A stretch of DNA of 64,000 bases from Lytechinus pictus (taxonomy: Eukaryota; Echinodermata; Echinoidea; Temnopleuroida; Toxopneustidae): positions 41,040,373 through 41,104,372 of the forward strand of contig NC_087251.1 in the NCBI RefSeq assembly GCF_037042905.1, read 5' to 3'. The notes under the pieces are model-generated. The model worked only from the letters and a program-made list of their open reading frames with translations. It made no database searches and had not been told where the DNA came from. The position numbers and the translations under genes were made by a program. Below are positions 1-11,189 of this stretch, piece by piece; within the stretch, counting starts at the first letter, position 1, and the number at the start of each line of letters is the position of its first letter.

Positions 1-118
1 GGGCCATCTTAAACAGTTTGAGTTTCTAAGAGAGATGGATGAGATGATGGATTGGATCCAGGAGAAAGAGGTCCTGGCCCTGTCTGAGGACTATGGAAAG
101 GACCTGGAACATGTTGAG
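1..118 (+). CDS. Spectrin exon A (partial, window edge)
   Basis: Reading from base 2, this gives 39 codons containing MDWIQEKE and SEDYGKDLEHVE, which are the helix A end and helix B start of a spectrin repeat. The exon ends at a GT donor (119-120) in phase 0. Its 5' end is cut by the window. The sequence continues into the exon at 7266 to form the usual helix B (HVE followed by ILQTRF). Confidence 0.85.
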
Positions 119-300
119 GTAAACAGTATGAGTCAATCTAATTCCCTATTTTATTTGTTTGATGTTGGGCAAGGATGCAAGTCATGTGATAAAGCTCTGA
201 TGTGTCTGTAAAAAGAGGATCTTCTTGATAAGGAATGCAACATACAATTAAGATGTTTTTCAATAACGTTTTTAAGACCATCTTTGTTTGATGATTTATG

Positions 301-463
301 ATAATTTACATCAATAACTGGGATATACTCATTTGATTTGCTTGTTCATTACGATGAACCAGCACGCCGAATATACAGTACACAATTTTCCTGCGCGCGC
401 GCTACATCTCCCTATGAACGCACTATCCCAAGATCATCGCGCAATTTGGCATCCATTTCCTCT
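301..463 (+). repeat. Left inverted terminal repeat, DIRS-like copy 1
   Basis: The core from 321 to 463 is repeated in inverted orientation at 6545-6687 with only one or two differences. It contains an alternating CG tract (near 392-402). The outermost ~20 bases (301-320) are not shared with the right end but are matched in complement by 6411-6432. Confidence 0.9.
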
Positions 464-1698
464 TTTACTTTCGCCTGCCGCCGTGATCAGACGTTAGCTA
501 AGTACACTCCCACTTTACTATAAAAGTGTCCGTTGTTTACATATTTATCTATGTATTTACAGCCTATTTCAATCCTTTGCCTTTCGGCTTTAGATTGATT
601 TCATTTATATCATAGTGCATGGAGCATTCGTGTTATTATTCACGTTTTTCTTTAAATAAACTTGTGAGTTCCGTTTTTCTCACAGACGGGTTGCTTCCGC
701 TTCCCTTACCCGTAGCTCCGCGCACTCTTCCTGCGTTGCCGCAGGCATTGATACGACGCCAAATCCTTTTTAATTCTTTATTATTCTTGACTTGCACCTT
801 TGCCTCGTCTTGAATTGAATTGATTTTATTTCCTCCCCACAGCTTAGGCTATGGGACAGATAGGAGCGTCGTCCTTGTTTGTTCTCAAACTTGTTTTCAA
901 CTTGTTCCTTTGTGAGTCGGTTGATTGTCTCAATCAATCTTTTGTTTGATTAATTGATTGATTGATAATTGTTAATTAACCAATTGGTTAATTGTTTAAT
1001 TATTAATTAATTTCAATAATTATTTTTGTATTGAAATTTTTTTTTAGACTTATTGTCTTTAAAAAAAATTTCTCTTAAAATTTTTGGGAAGCCCCCCTGT
1101 TATCTATTAGCGTCCTTTAAAAAAATTTTCGCTAATGAGTTGTCGGCTTTCCAGTTTAAGGGAAGTAAGTTTTTACTTCTTCCTTTCAGATCAGCTCCTT
1201 TACTTATTCCTTTGACCCTTGTCAAAAAAAAAAAAAAAAAACCTTGTTTTTTTTTTTTTTTCTTAGCTGATCCTGGTCTTCGTCCTTGGACTTAGATGTT
1301 TCTGTTTTTAATTAATTAACGTCATGTATACGTGTAATTGATTAAAAAAAAAAAAAAACTCAGTTTTTTTTTTCCTCACTTCAGCTTCTTAACTTTGTTT
1401 GATCTCATGTTTAAGAAGTCGGTCCTGTTCTTTCCGAAGTTAATTTAATTAATTTTATTATTAATATTTCTGATAAGGATCTTGCTTTGTCACCTTTCTT
1501 GTCCACCCACCCCTCCGCCCCCTCTCTGTTTTCGACCCTCCTTTTGTTCTTTCAGCTAAGAACTTACCAGGTAGATCAGCTCTTTTGACTCCAAACCTGC
1601 CGCTGGGAGAGAACCAGACATGGTATTATTGTTCCCGTGATCAGCGGCGTTGAGTATGAGGGCAAGAGAGTGAGACCCTTTGCGATGGGCGCTATAAA

Positions 1699-2192
1699 GG
1701 GTGGAACCGTGGAGTTGCGTCCACGTGCCTTGGAAAAAGGAGGGTGGAACCGTGGAGTTGCGTCCACGTGCCCAAGAGGGTGGAACCGTGGAACCGCGCC
1801 CACGTGCCCGAGCGTTTTAGGGTGGAACCGTGGCGCAGCGGCCACGTGCCTGAAAGGTGATAGCCAAGGCTCCCTCGACGGGACCTGAACCTATTTTGGG
1901 GAGTGTTGTACTAGTATAGAAAACTTCACTCCTCCAGGGCTGCTTTACCCACCGGCTATCGGGTCCAACAAGTCCGGGTTAAGAGCATGGGACTCTTTTC
2001 CCGGCACAGACTAGGCTCGATGCTTTGTCAGTCTCCTTCAGGGAGCATTAGCAAAGGGCTACCAGCCCCTAGTCGCTAGAGACACGTGAGCTCGACTCCG
2101 TCAATCTCACGATTATCTGATCAGGGTGGAACCGTGGAATCGCGTCCACGTGCCCTTAAAGGTGGAACCGTGGAATTAGCGTTCATGTGCCT
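1699..2192 (+). repeat. ~30-45 bp repeats with CACGTG core in DIRS-like copy 1
   Basis: Six units begin GGTGGAACCGTGG and end in CCACGTGCC or a near variant, at about 1699, 1743, 1779, 1820, 2123 and 2160. Each unit is an imperfect palindrome centred between GTGG and CCAC. The second element carries five of them (about 18953-19404). They could bind an E-box protein or fold as RNA hairpins; their role is not known. Confidence 0.8.
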
Positions 2193-2440
2193 AAACGGCT
2201 TGATCAGATTTGGGTGATTTTTTCTCATGCGAGATATCACGTCCCCCCTGTCTCTTGTGCCCTCTTCTGCCCCCCGGAAGGGGCCGCATAGAAGAGGAAG
2301 AAGAAGAAATTCTAGGTTGCTAACCCCGCTTGGCGGGCAGACCCTTTCTTTCTGATTCTTGTGCCGATGGTCAGGCGTCGTAACTTCATGTTACAACAGA
2401 ACGCCCTCGAGCATCACAGATTTTTATCCTCATGCTCTCT

Positions 2441-3020
2441 GTCAGCTAAAACCGCCGTGTCTAACACCGGGCAGGTCAAGCAGACTTTCGCCATCTCACA
2501 CCTCGGAGAGTCACCGGCAATTTCATGATTCGCCGGCTCACGCACCTGCAAGGGAAATTCCCGCTAATACACAGGTGTTATCGACATACGGGCATCGTCC
2601 CCCATTATGTCACCAGACTCCCGCTTCATGTCAGCTTCAGCCGCCGTGCTAAGCACCGTGCGGTTCAAGCAGTCACCTGCCCTCTCACGCCGGGCTTTTA
2701 TTGAAACGCTGTTCACCTACACGGTGACCCCGTTTCCATGCAGGTGCTTCCAACATACGGCTTTCAAGCCAACATGTCGGCAAGCTCTCGATGACCGACG
2801 GCTGGACGTTGCATCCTTACAGGTTGCATCAACACGTCCCGAGCATTACGGGTTCTTACCCTCGTGTTCTCCATCATTACAGACCGCCGCTACGCGACGG
2901 CCGGGCTTATCAACAGCCTCGCACCAGCCACCGGCCCCTTTCTTTGAAATTGCCGGCCCTTTCACCCGCACGGGTGTTTTCATGATATGCACAGGTGCTG
3001 CTGACGTATGGGTCTCACCC
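2441..3020 (+). repeat. Degenerate ~190 bp internal repeats in DIRS-like copy 1
   Basis: The block starting GTCAGCTAAAACCGCCGTG at 2441 recurs as GTCAGCTTCAGCCGCCGTG at 2630. The CAGGTG...ACATACGG block near 2572 recurs near 2741 and, more weakly, near 2990. Copy 2 lacks about 565 bp here (between sites matching 2371 and about 2936). The region may be a decayed gag, but no family could be recognised. Confidence 0.5.
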
Positions 3021-6000
3021 AGCAAGTCGGCAAGCCCCCGTATGTCGCTGGTTGGACGCTGTAGCCGCTTGGCTGTTTTCTGTCGGTCTTATTGCCGGTG
3101 ACGGGCATTGAGCGGATTGAGTTTCTCCCGCCAGCCCGCACTCCGGGGAGCCGTCGGCGAGTTCACCTGCATGGGTATCCCCCATTAATATGCAGGTACT
3201 CCCGAATTCGCCCTCTACAGTACGTCAAGCCTCACAGTTTGACCGGGCATCGCTTACTGCAACGGCTCTTTCAGCGGTAACTCTCTCCATTCTACCCCCT
3301 AGGCGGGCCTGTAGATTGGAGGTAAGAATTTCTAACATACCGCATGCCTTCCTTCTCTCATGAGAATGTTTGGCTGTTTTTGAAAGGGCAACCTATCACG
3401 CCCGCGGACCGTCCGCCCAGGCGACGGGACCGTCAGCTTTTGGCTTGAACCTCACTTTCTATACGAAAGTAAGGGTGCCCTGTCTTTACTTTTAACTCCT
3501 TCTCTTCCTTGTAAGGTTAGAGTCAGGGCTAGTACAGACACCCGTCCTCCAGCGATCGCCGCTGTAGTGAGGGCGACTCTGATATTAGCACCATCACCAC
3601 TCAGCGGTATGTCTCACTATCTCATAGCTCTGCCGAGCTTATGAGCATAAATATCGGATCTGAATGTCACGGCGATTAATAGTTCTCCTATACTTAATAA
3701 TCGCTATGCCTTCACCACCCGGTGCATTATGGTTATTTTGTAACCTATTTGTCTCGTATTTGGGCGGCTCGTGCGAGCCCTGCCCGAGCTGCCATCATCG
3801 GTCGTCCCCCCGGACCCCGCCGGCAGCACCCGCACCGAACGCCCGGAGGGAATCGGCTATTTATATGCCAGATACCCCTCCTGTTGACATTCACAACTTG
3901 TTCCCCGAGTCTTTCCCGGTCGGGTAAGCATCATCTCGGTGGAAAGAAACAGCAATATATATCTCTTTAGATTGTCGGCTGTGTGCTTGCGTTCAGGCTT
4001 GTTTCAAGCCCCAGGTTTTTTCTGTCGGCATTTCTATGCCTACTTCCTGGGCGCACCCACCGTGCCGGGTCGGCGAGTTCACACCAAACTGTCCGCCACC
4101 AGGCCATCGGTCGAGCTCAAACAGTCTATCCGATAGACTGCCCTCTATGTGGGTCAAGCTTGCGGGCGTCTCCGCCGCTTCCTCGTGTGGAGTGGGCTAC
4201 GGTCGATGCATTTACCGTGCCCGTGTGTCGAGTTGTCTTCTTTTTAGAAGCTTTTTCACTCGGCACACTTGAGTCGCCTCGCAGGCTGCTTTCATCCTCC
4301 TTCCATGCTATGTATGTGACCATGGTCACTGAGTGACCGAGGATGATGTAATCGTGGTGGATATACATTTATGTATAAAATGTATACGTGTGTGTATGCA
4401 TACTTATGCCTGTCTAGCCATGATCACCACGACCCGCTTTCTCTCGGGCCGACTGTGGATGAGTCCCTCCATGAAAGTGATTTACTTCACTGGAGTTCTT
4501 CTTTTTAGAAGCTTAGATTCTCATCCCCCGCTGCTTAGGGCGTCATTTTTGCCGCCCTCCGCAGCTTCTCGGAACTCCTTATCTTTCCGATATCGGACTG
4601 TTCCATGTTGTTGCAACCAGCGCCGGCGGTGCTTGCCCTTGCGATCACCAGAGAAACCAGGCCTTGTGGCTGTTTTCGTAAACAACTGGTTCTCATCGCA
4701 GACTGAGGGAAATATTGGTGATTATTTTCCTCAAGTCGCCTTTCTCCTCCGCTTGTTTCGTCAAGCGAGGACTTAGACACTCTTAGCCAGTTTCCGTCCC
4801 TAACCTTGATAGGACAGGGCCGTTGTTACCTTACTCGATTCCGTTGGGAACGTAACTGTTGAGGTATCATGTCTGGCGTTGTCTGTTGGTTCAGAACATC
4901 TTGACCGACATCTCTTGATCATCGTTTACACGTAAGATCATGACAGAGACATTGTTCGCCAGCTCATCTCTGGCGTACGCTTGCTGCGACTAGGGATTAC
5001 TCCGCTCAGCGGACATCCATCGTAGCCTAGTCTTACGGGCCCTCTCGGCGATGGTGGCTTCAGCCAAACCACCGCCCACCTCTCCCGCCGCGGGCACTGC
5101 ACCCTCGGGCGGGTGTTTTATTTAGTACGGGAGAAAAGGGATCCGCTGTCTATCACACTTATTATGTCGTGATGCGTGCCGCGTTTTGCTCCGACACGCC
5201 CGTTTGAGCTGCTTTGACCAGACTGTTCTATCCTACATAGACAGCAGGTCCGTGGCAATTTCTTATTAACAGGATGGCACTCAGTCGCTTTTCTCGACAC
5301 ATTGACTGCCTTACGAGTGGTTTACTTCAACCTTACTCTCTGTCGTTCCATGTCCTTATCGGACCGCTGGAAACGTCCTGCCACAGCTCTCTATCAGAAT
5401 TCTGCAGATGTTCTGCCCTCACGCATTTGAGACAGATATCGAATTCTGGGCACCTTCTCCCACGCGGGGGCTTCTGAGATATCTCGCATTCCTTACGTTT
5501 GCATGGTTGCGGCTTGGCTTAAATTATTAAGCCGGTGACTTGACCGTGGCTTTTATTAGCCCCGCTGTCGCCTTCTCAGATTGATTGATTGATCACTTAC
5601 TGAACCGTACAAGTTTCAGTCTTCCGATCACGATTCTTGTCGAAATTTTCAACAAAATCGGATCGTTTTTTGATCATCGGCAATTATCATCCCTCCGGTT
5701 ACGGATGATTAATACCTTCAATCCGAATCTTACAACCTCTTAAGTTCTTCTCAAACGTTGAGCTTGTATGGCCTAGTCCGTCATGGCACCTGTCGGTCGT
5801 TCTTGACGCTTGACTAACTCCCTCTGGGATCGGTATTCAGGGTATCTTTTGTCTGTCTATCAGCCGAGATCCCTCCTGTATCTGTTTATATATAACCATT
5901 TACAGTACTAAGCTTTGCATACTTATGCATCGCTCCCGGACCGTTGCCGGGATTGGCTTAGATTAGGTGTGACTTCTAACCCTCTTCTTTGTTTGCCATT

Positions 6001-6045
6001 CTTCAGACAATTCCCAACTCTGTGAAGTTGGTTGTTTTGTCGCGC

Positions 6046-6270
6046 AAGCCGTTTGCGGCAGCTTCTCGAGACATCTTTCACGCTGGATTGTTGAAACGAT
6101 CAAGTCAGTTGGTGATGATGTTCTCCTTCAGACACTAGGCCGAGGGCCCATGATATTATAGTATCATTCTTCTTGGGCTCTTTCTATGGAATCGTCGTAT
6201 ACGACATCTTGAGGACCGCCTTTTTGGCGCTCTTCTAATTCCTTGTTCTTAAGGACCTTTCTTCACATGA
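6046..6270 (+). pseudogene. Tyrosine recombinase C-terminal remnant, copy 1
   Basis: Three short blocks fall in order but in different frames. They are KPFAAASRD, then SRWIVETIKSVGDD, then RPRAHDI followed by YGIVVYDILRTAF and WRSSNSLFLRTFL. The RAHD/I block and the later block with an aromatic-rich end resemble the H-x-x-R and terminal segments of DIRS-type recombinases. At least three frame changes and a stop break the gene. The residue that would be the active-site tyrosine cannot be assigned with confidence. The same breaks occur in copy 2 (22591-22815). Confidence 0.6.
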
Positions 6271-6390
6271 GGCCTTATTTGCCTCCTCTGTCCTTAAGGC
6301 AGCGGCCTTTCGTGTCTTCATCTCCCTATTTTTGTACGCACTTTCTTAGTCTAGACATGCCTCCCTTCACGTTGAATCCGTGTTGGTCTA

Positions 6391-6485
6391 GCAAATCAAA
6401 TGAGTATATCCCAGTTATTGATGTAAATTATGAAAATACTTACGTTTATTTTCTTATTTACAAGATAAATGGATATACTCATTTG
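6391..6485 (-). repeat. Internal complementary region, DIRS-like copy 1
   Basis: The first half (6391-6436) is complementary to the left outer end (301-342). The second half (about 6428-6485) is complementary to the right outer end (6664-6727). Read together, it is the complement of a circle junction joining the right end to the left end through ATA. The two halves also form an inverted pair beginning CAAATGAGTATATCC. Confidence 0.88.
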
Positions 6486-6544
6486 AACCCTCCCACCTAC
6501 CCCTCGCCTTGCGTGGCAACATGTCTTGCGTGCAGGCTCATGAG

Positions 6545-6727
6545 AGGAAATGGACGCCAAATTGCGCGATGATCTTGGGATAGTGCGTTCATAGGGAGAT
6601 GTAGCGCGCGCGCAGGAAAATTGTGGACTGTATATTCGGCGTGCTGGTTCATCGTAATGAACAAGCAAATCAAATGAGTATATCCAGTTATCTCGTAAAT
6701 AAGAAAATAAACGTAAGTATTTTCATA
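6545..6727 (-). repeat. Right inverted terminal repeat, DIRS-like copy 1
   Basis: This is the reverse complement of the left repeat, plus a ~40 base outer extension (6688-6727) absent from the left end. The extension is matched in complement by the internal complementary region. Confidence 0.9.
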
Positions 6728-7059
6728 TTTCTTGACAATGTTATCATTAAGTTCATTGTATCTTACAAAGTTAGAAATGGTAAATAAAATAACAAGGATT
6801 TCTGAGGCCCAGTTCTGATAAATTATCTCTTAGGGTTTAAGGCTGCTCTGAACTAGTCACTGTTGCATCTGCACCCGACCACGCCATGGAACTTTCGTTC
6901 TGTTGCTGTGTACCCGTGAGGATGATGAGGGTGCTACTGTACATTTAAAGAGATATTTTCCCTCCTGTTTTAAATAATTCTGAATAATTGATAGTGCTAC
7001 TTGTGGATCTGAAATGTCTTGCATACTTTTTAATAACGTTTATTAGGCATTTAATCTTC

Positions 7060-7240
7060 ATTTGCCACTCTCCACCCAGGTGTAGTAAATGGGTACCTGG
7101 CAGGAAGGAATTTCTTGAATGCTCGAGCGTCTGATCAGGGTAGCCGTGCTTAAGCCGGGGTAATAGTATGCAGCGCTTAGAAACATTTATATTAAGCGCT
7201 TTATACATGTTGCATATTATTAGCATTATTATTAATAACA
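7060..7240 (+). mobile_element. SINE 3' fragment in spectrin intron
   Basis: The stretch contains CACCCAGGTG, ATGGGTACCTGGCAGGAA and AGCGCTTAGAAAC followed by a (TTA/ATT)-rich tail. This matches in layout and sequence the 3' body of the tRNA-derived SINEs at 16484-16784 and 27821-28174, in the opposite orientation. The tRNA-like head is missing or too diverged to see. The remaining intron (6728-7059) shows nothing else. Confidence 0.65.
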
Positions 7241-7265
7241 TTTTTTCCTCTCTTGTATTAATCAG

Positions 7266-7457
7266 ATATTGCAGACAAGGTTCAATAGTTTCACTAAAGA
7301 CATCCTGACCAACGAAGGTCGTATCAGAGCTATAGGTAACAAGGCAAACACCCTTATCAAGAGCGGTATTGATGAGGATGATACCGTAGCAACGAGATGC
7401 CAAGAGCTTGAGATCAGATGGGATGAACTCAAGGAGGCTACTAATGCCAGAACACAG
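7266..7457 (+). CDS. Spectrin exon B
   Basis: Sixty-four codons in phase 0 run from ILQTRFNSFTKD to ATNARTQ, after an ATCAG acceptor and before a GTGAGA donor. They encode helices B and C of a spectrin repeat, including the RWDEL tryptophan motif. This exon completes the repeat begun in exon A. Confidence 0.9.
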
Positions 7458-7509
7458 GTGAGAAGCAGATAAAATCCTGTGATGGATGTAAATATCTGTA
7501 AATCACAAA

Positions 7510-7776
7510 GGCCCGTATTCTTAAGTCAGGTTAAACTTAGACCATGGTCTAACTCTGTGCTAAAATTATGGGAAGCCAAAAGTCTCAATTTTTATTAAGT
7601 TGCATTTTTTTTTAATGTTTACTGTGCTCTTTTCTGATTCATCGATGGTGAAGATAATCATCTATTTATACTTCCTAGACAATACTGTAAGTGATTTGTG
7701 TAACAATTGGCTATCCATACTTGAACCACAACTTTAAACCTGTGTTTAAGTTAAACCCGACTTCAGAATACGGGCC
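7510..7776. mobile_element. MITE with GGCCCGTATTC ends, 3 bp duplication
   Basis: Terminal inverted repeats of about 30 bases start GGCCCGTATTCTTAAGTC and are mirrored at the right end. AAA flanks both sides (7507-7509 and 7777-7779). The termini resemble those of the fold-back element at 26677. No coding capacity is present. Confidence 0.8.
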
Positions 7777-8617
7777 AAAGAGATAAGCTACAAATCATAT
7801 TTTAGTTATGATAATATTCCCCACTAGTAGACTGTATCATATTATCTTATGTCTCTGTCAAAATTTTCTCTCTTCTACAAAAATGAATCAATTTTTCATT
7901 TTATTTTGTTTTTAGTGAAGGTATACATTCAATTCAAAGTATTGATTGACCCCTTGGGCATTGCAAGAAACTTGCGATCAATTGCAAGTCTATTTCCAGT
8001 CCCTAAATCATTCATATGTCCTGCAAGTAATTGTTAATTTGTGATTGATTGGTAATCTGCTCCTTGAAACAAGGAGTGTAATCTGATTTGCTACAGTTAA
8101 AATTGATCTATTAATTGTAAAATTGCAACAGAATATTTGCAATTGATTGCAAATATTTTCTTGCAACAAGTAAAGCACTTAGCATTTAACTTGGTTAAGC
8201 TAGGTAAGGGGGCTACCTTAAGCAAAATACTTAGCCAAAAAAGACATTTGAATACCAAAAATGGATAAGTATTTTACTTAAGCAAAATACTAAGTAAAAT
8301 TCTGGCCTAAGTGTTAAATTGAATACAAGGCTCAGGAATTAATTTTCAAAAGTTAATTTATATTAATGATTTTATTTACCAAGGGTAGCATCTTCGGCAT
8401 TAATTCTGTAGTCCATCATTAAACGCAGTCAGGTTTGGTTTGCCCGCTGGGCTGGGTTCACCTCAGTGGAGAAAATGATAATCAGTCAGTTTTAATTGTT
8501 TTGAATTAATGTAGCTTACTGTCACCAGTTTTCAATTGTTTTTAAGAAAAGAGTTATGAAATGGAACAGATGTGTATGAAGATTCATTGAAGTATTTTGG
8601 TAATGACTTATCTGTAG

Positions 8618-8773
8618 GCTCTAGCTGATGTGCGAGTAGTCCATGCCTTTGATCGAGACATTGCTGAGACCTTAGCATGGATACAAGAGAAAGATACAGC
8701 TATATCCAGTGAGGATTATGGTCATGATCTACCCAGTGTTCAAGCTTTGGTCAGAAGACATTCAGGCTTTGAG
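8618..8773 (+). CDS. Spectrin exon C
   Basis: Fifty-two codons in phase 0 lie between a TCTGTAG acceptor and a GTGAAT donor. The sequence includes LAWIQEKD, SSEDYGHDL and VRRHSGFE, the helix A end and helix B of the next spectrin repeat. It joins in frame to RDLVAVEEKV of the exon at 17017, across a 7 kb LINE insertion in the intron. Confidence 0.9.
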
Positions 8774-8888
8774 GTGAATATCACTACTTCTTTCTGCTTT
8801 TACAGTCAAACTTAGTGACCACTTGTATAGAAGAACTACCTGTCTATAAAGTCAACAATTTTGATTTCTCTTGACTTGTATCCCCTGA

Positions 8889-9102
8889 GGGTTGTTTCAC
8901 AAAGATTTAAGTATGACTTAAAGAGTCGCACTTAAATGCTGACGCGTATATGACATGGAACGTGCATTCTTATTGATCAATACGCAGTAGTGCGCGTCCT
9001 CTTGGCATGATGTGACCAATGCGACCATGCCTTTTATAATGCATGCAACTAGGCACTTAAGTGCTACTCTAAGTCATACTTAAATCTTTGTGAAACACCC
9101 CC
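8889..9102. mobile_element. MITE with GTTTCACAAAGATTTAAG ends
   Basis: About 45 bases at each end are inverted copies (TTTCACAAAGATTTAAGTAT at left, mirrored at right). The interior is about 120 bp and non-coding. A target duplication could not be fixed. Confidence 0.75.
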
Positions 9103-10092
9103 CTTGCCTGGATTATAAGGACTTGGCTGTTAAGATTCCCTTCTCATAAACATGTTTTTTCATGTTTCCCTTGGACAGTGCTTAGACACTGGTTTACTGT
9201 TCATTGTTTCATTTTAAATATATTGTAGATGTGTTCATCATATGTTGATTGATTGATCAAAAAAAAATTAACGACACTATCAACACATGCGTGTCATATA
9301 AGTGTCGGACAGTTAATCTGGAAAGGTTACTATAATACAGTACAAATTACCCTAATGCAACTTTACAAAGGAACAGGATTATAAATTAGTAATTATCAGT
9401 AATAAATTAATACGTTAACTACTTCCCCGGGATAACTACCCTACTCTTTACGAAAAGTGGAGTAGGTTTTTTAACGTGCAAATGGTGTGACTATCCCTTA
9501 CACGGGACCGACGGCTTAGAGTCTCCTCCGAAAGACTAGACAATTGGAATAAAATACCTTGCCCAAGGGTATACCTGTTGTGATTGGGATTCGAAAAATT
9601 TCCCACCTAAAATCTAATAAAGAGATTGATCTCCTTTAGGAAATTTACAATACATAATCGTGAAATATCTCTAAATAATTTCTTAAGGTCAGGAACATCA
9701 TAAAAGTTAGTACGAATATGTGCAAAATCAGCACATTCGATGAGGATGTGTTTAACTGTAAGTGTACGATTACATGATATGCATTGAGGTGGATTTTCTC
9801 CTGCAAATACATATGCATGTGTTAAGTGAGAATGTCCAATACGAGCACGGGTCAATACAATGTCTTCCCGTCGTTTTGCTAATGGAAGAGTATTTTGTGA
9901 TTCAAGTCTTGGTTGGTGTTGATGGAGTTTATTATTAGGATTTAGATCCCATGATGTTTGCCATTTATTTCTAATATAAGTATTAACCTTTTGATTTTAG
10001 ATCAGTGTAAGGTATCTGTATTTCTGTTATATCCAGATCTAAAGCTTCTTTAGCTAACTTATCAGCTTTTTCATTACCTTGAATACCTGTAT

Positions 10093-11189
10093 CAGGGTCG
10101 GAATTACACGGGGGCGACGGGCGAATTTGCCCCCATGACAGCCCAAATCGCCCCTAAAAATTCCCAAAACCCAATGCTTTGGGGCGACTATTTATTTCAG
10201 AATCGCCCCAATAAAATATCATCGACAATGTAAAAAATACTTCACATAATAACGTTCTCCGGCGGCGGAGCAAGCGCATCTTTTATATCGCCCTTGCCAG
10301 CTTTAAGTTGAACGGTCGATGCAATATCCGAACCTTCCGTAACACCGGAAGCTTCGCGATTGTAAATGAACGCGCAATGCAATATGGGATGCGGAGTACG
10401 CATAGTCTTTAGCACGGGGTTTTTAGAATTGTTGACGCACTTGCCGCATGGCTTATGTACACGTACGCGTGCACGATTAGACTGCACAGCTGGTAACGAG
10501 ACCACGTGCATCGCACGGTATACTATGTGTACTAGGATGCACAGAATTGTATGCGATCAGCTGGTGATTGTGACAACGCTGATTATCGACATCGTCGAGT
10601 CGGAGTGCGAGATGGATAAGTTTCTAATTCGAGTTCAACCTGGCTCTGCCAAACGGCCAGAGCCAGCAACGGAAGCCTCTCCAAATCGAGATACTGTTGA
10701 GAAGGATAAGCCAAAAAAGAAGCCAAAAAAGAAACAGTACTGTACAGAGACAATCGACAATAAAGTCTTGGGGCCTCGATTCGCTCGAAGCTGAAGGCGA
10801 CTCTGGTGCACTAGCGTACCTACGGAGGGGGGCAGTCTGCCCCCCCTGACGAGTCACAACCCATGCACTTTTTTTTTTTTTTTTTTTTTGCTTGTCACAT
10901 TTTTGGGCGGACGAATTTGCCCCCCTGTGAAAAATCCTAGGTACTCTATTGCTCTGGTGGGATCACTGTTGTTCATTGTAAGGCCTGTAGCCTACACTAC
11001 AGTAATTACATTAAAAAATGTTCTGAGCTTTTAGGCATCACATTGAGTCTCGGAATGTCATAAGGTAATTGCTGATATGCGATAAAAAAGTAGCCCCATG
11101 AATTAGAAAATAGCCCCAAGATATTCAGTGGTAGCCCCAATGTAAAAAAAAAAGTAGCCCCTAAAAAAAAATAATTAATTCCTACCCTG
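10093..11189. mobile_element. Non-autonomous hAT element inserted in LINE ORF2
   Basis: Both flanks carry the perfect 8 bp duplication ACCTGTAT (10085-10092 and 11190-11197). The ends are inverted: CAGGGTCGGAATTA at left and the complement of CAGGGTAGGAATTA at right. An 8 bp duplication and CAGGG termini are diagnostic of hAT elements. Removing the element and one duplication restores the RNase H reading across WIPSHTG and GNEKADKLA. Confidence 0.9.
10612..10794 (+). pseudogene. hAT transposase N-terminal remnant
   Basis: Sixty codons from MDKFLIR contain a lysine-rich run (PKKKPKKK) and stop at 10794. An MDKFL/MDRFL start followed by a basic stretch is common in hAT-type transposases. The zinc finger, catalytic core and dimerisation region are absent. 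The frame is open further upstream (to 10366), but the start at 10612 fits the family better. Confidence 0.5.

Larger units (their letters stand above)
301..6727. mobile_element. DIRS-like retroelement, copy 1 (decayed, non-autonomous)
   Basis: A 6.4 kb element sits in the spectrin intron. Its ends are inverted repeats: 321-463 matches the reverse complement of 6545-6687 almost perfectly. Segment 6391-6485 is complementary to the left outer end in its first half and to the right outer end in its second half. This is the internal complementary region known from DIRS elements, where it templates circle formation. No duplication flanks the element. Instead a shared ATA lies at both edges (301-303 and 6725-6727), as expected for crossover by a tyrosine recombinase. 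The interior is GC-rich but has no long open frame. Recombinase-like blocks in shifting frames occur near 6046-6270. The assignment to DIRS is inference from architecture plus these blocks. Confidence 0.8.

Noticed and set aside
2359..5480. Many short open frames of 60-180 codons in the GC-rich interior of the DIRS-like elements
   Set aside because: They overlap in several frames, lack recognisable motifs, and differ in frame between the two copies. They are explained by GC-rich decayed sequence.
6728..7059. An additional spectrin exon between exons A and B
   Set aside because: Phases of A and B already join and complete a repeat. No spectrin-like frame is seen.
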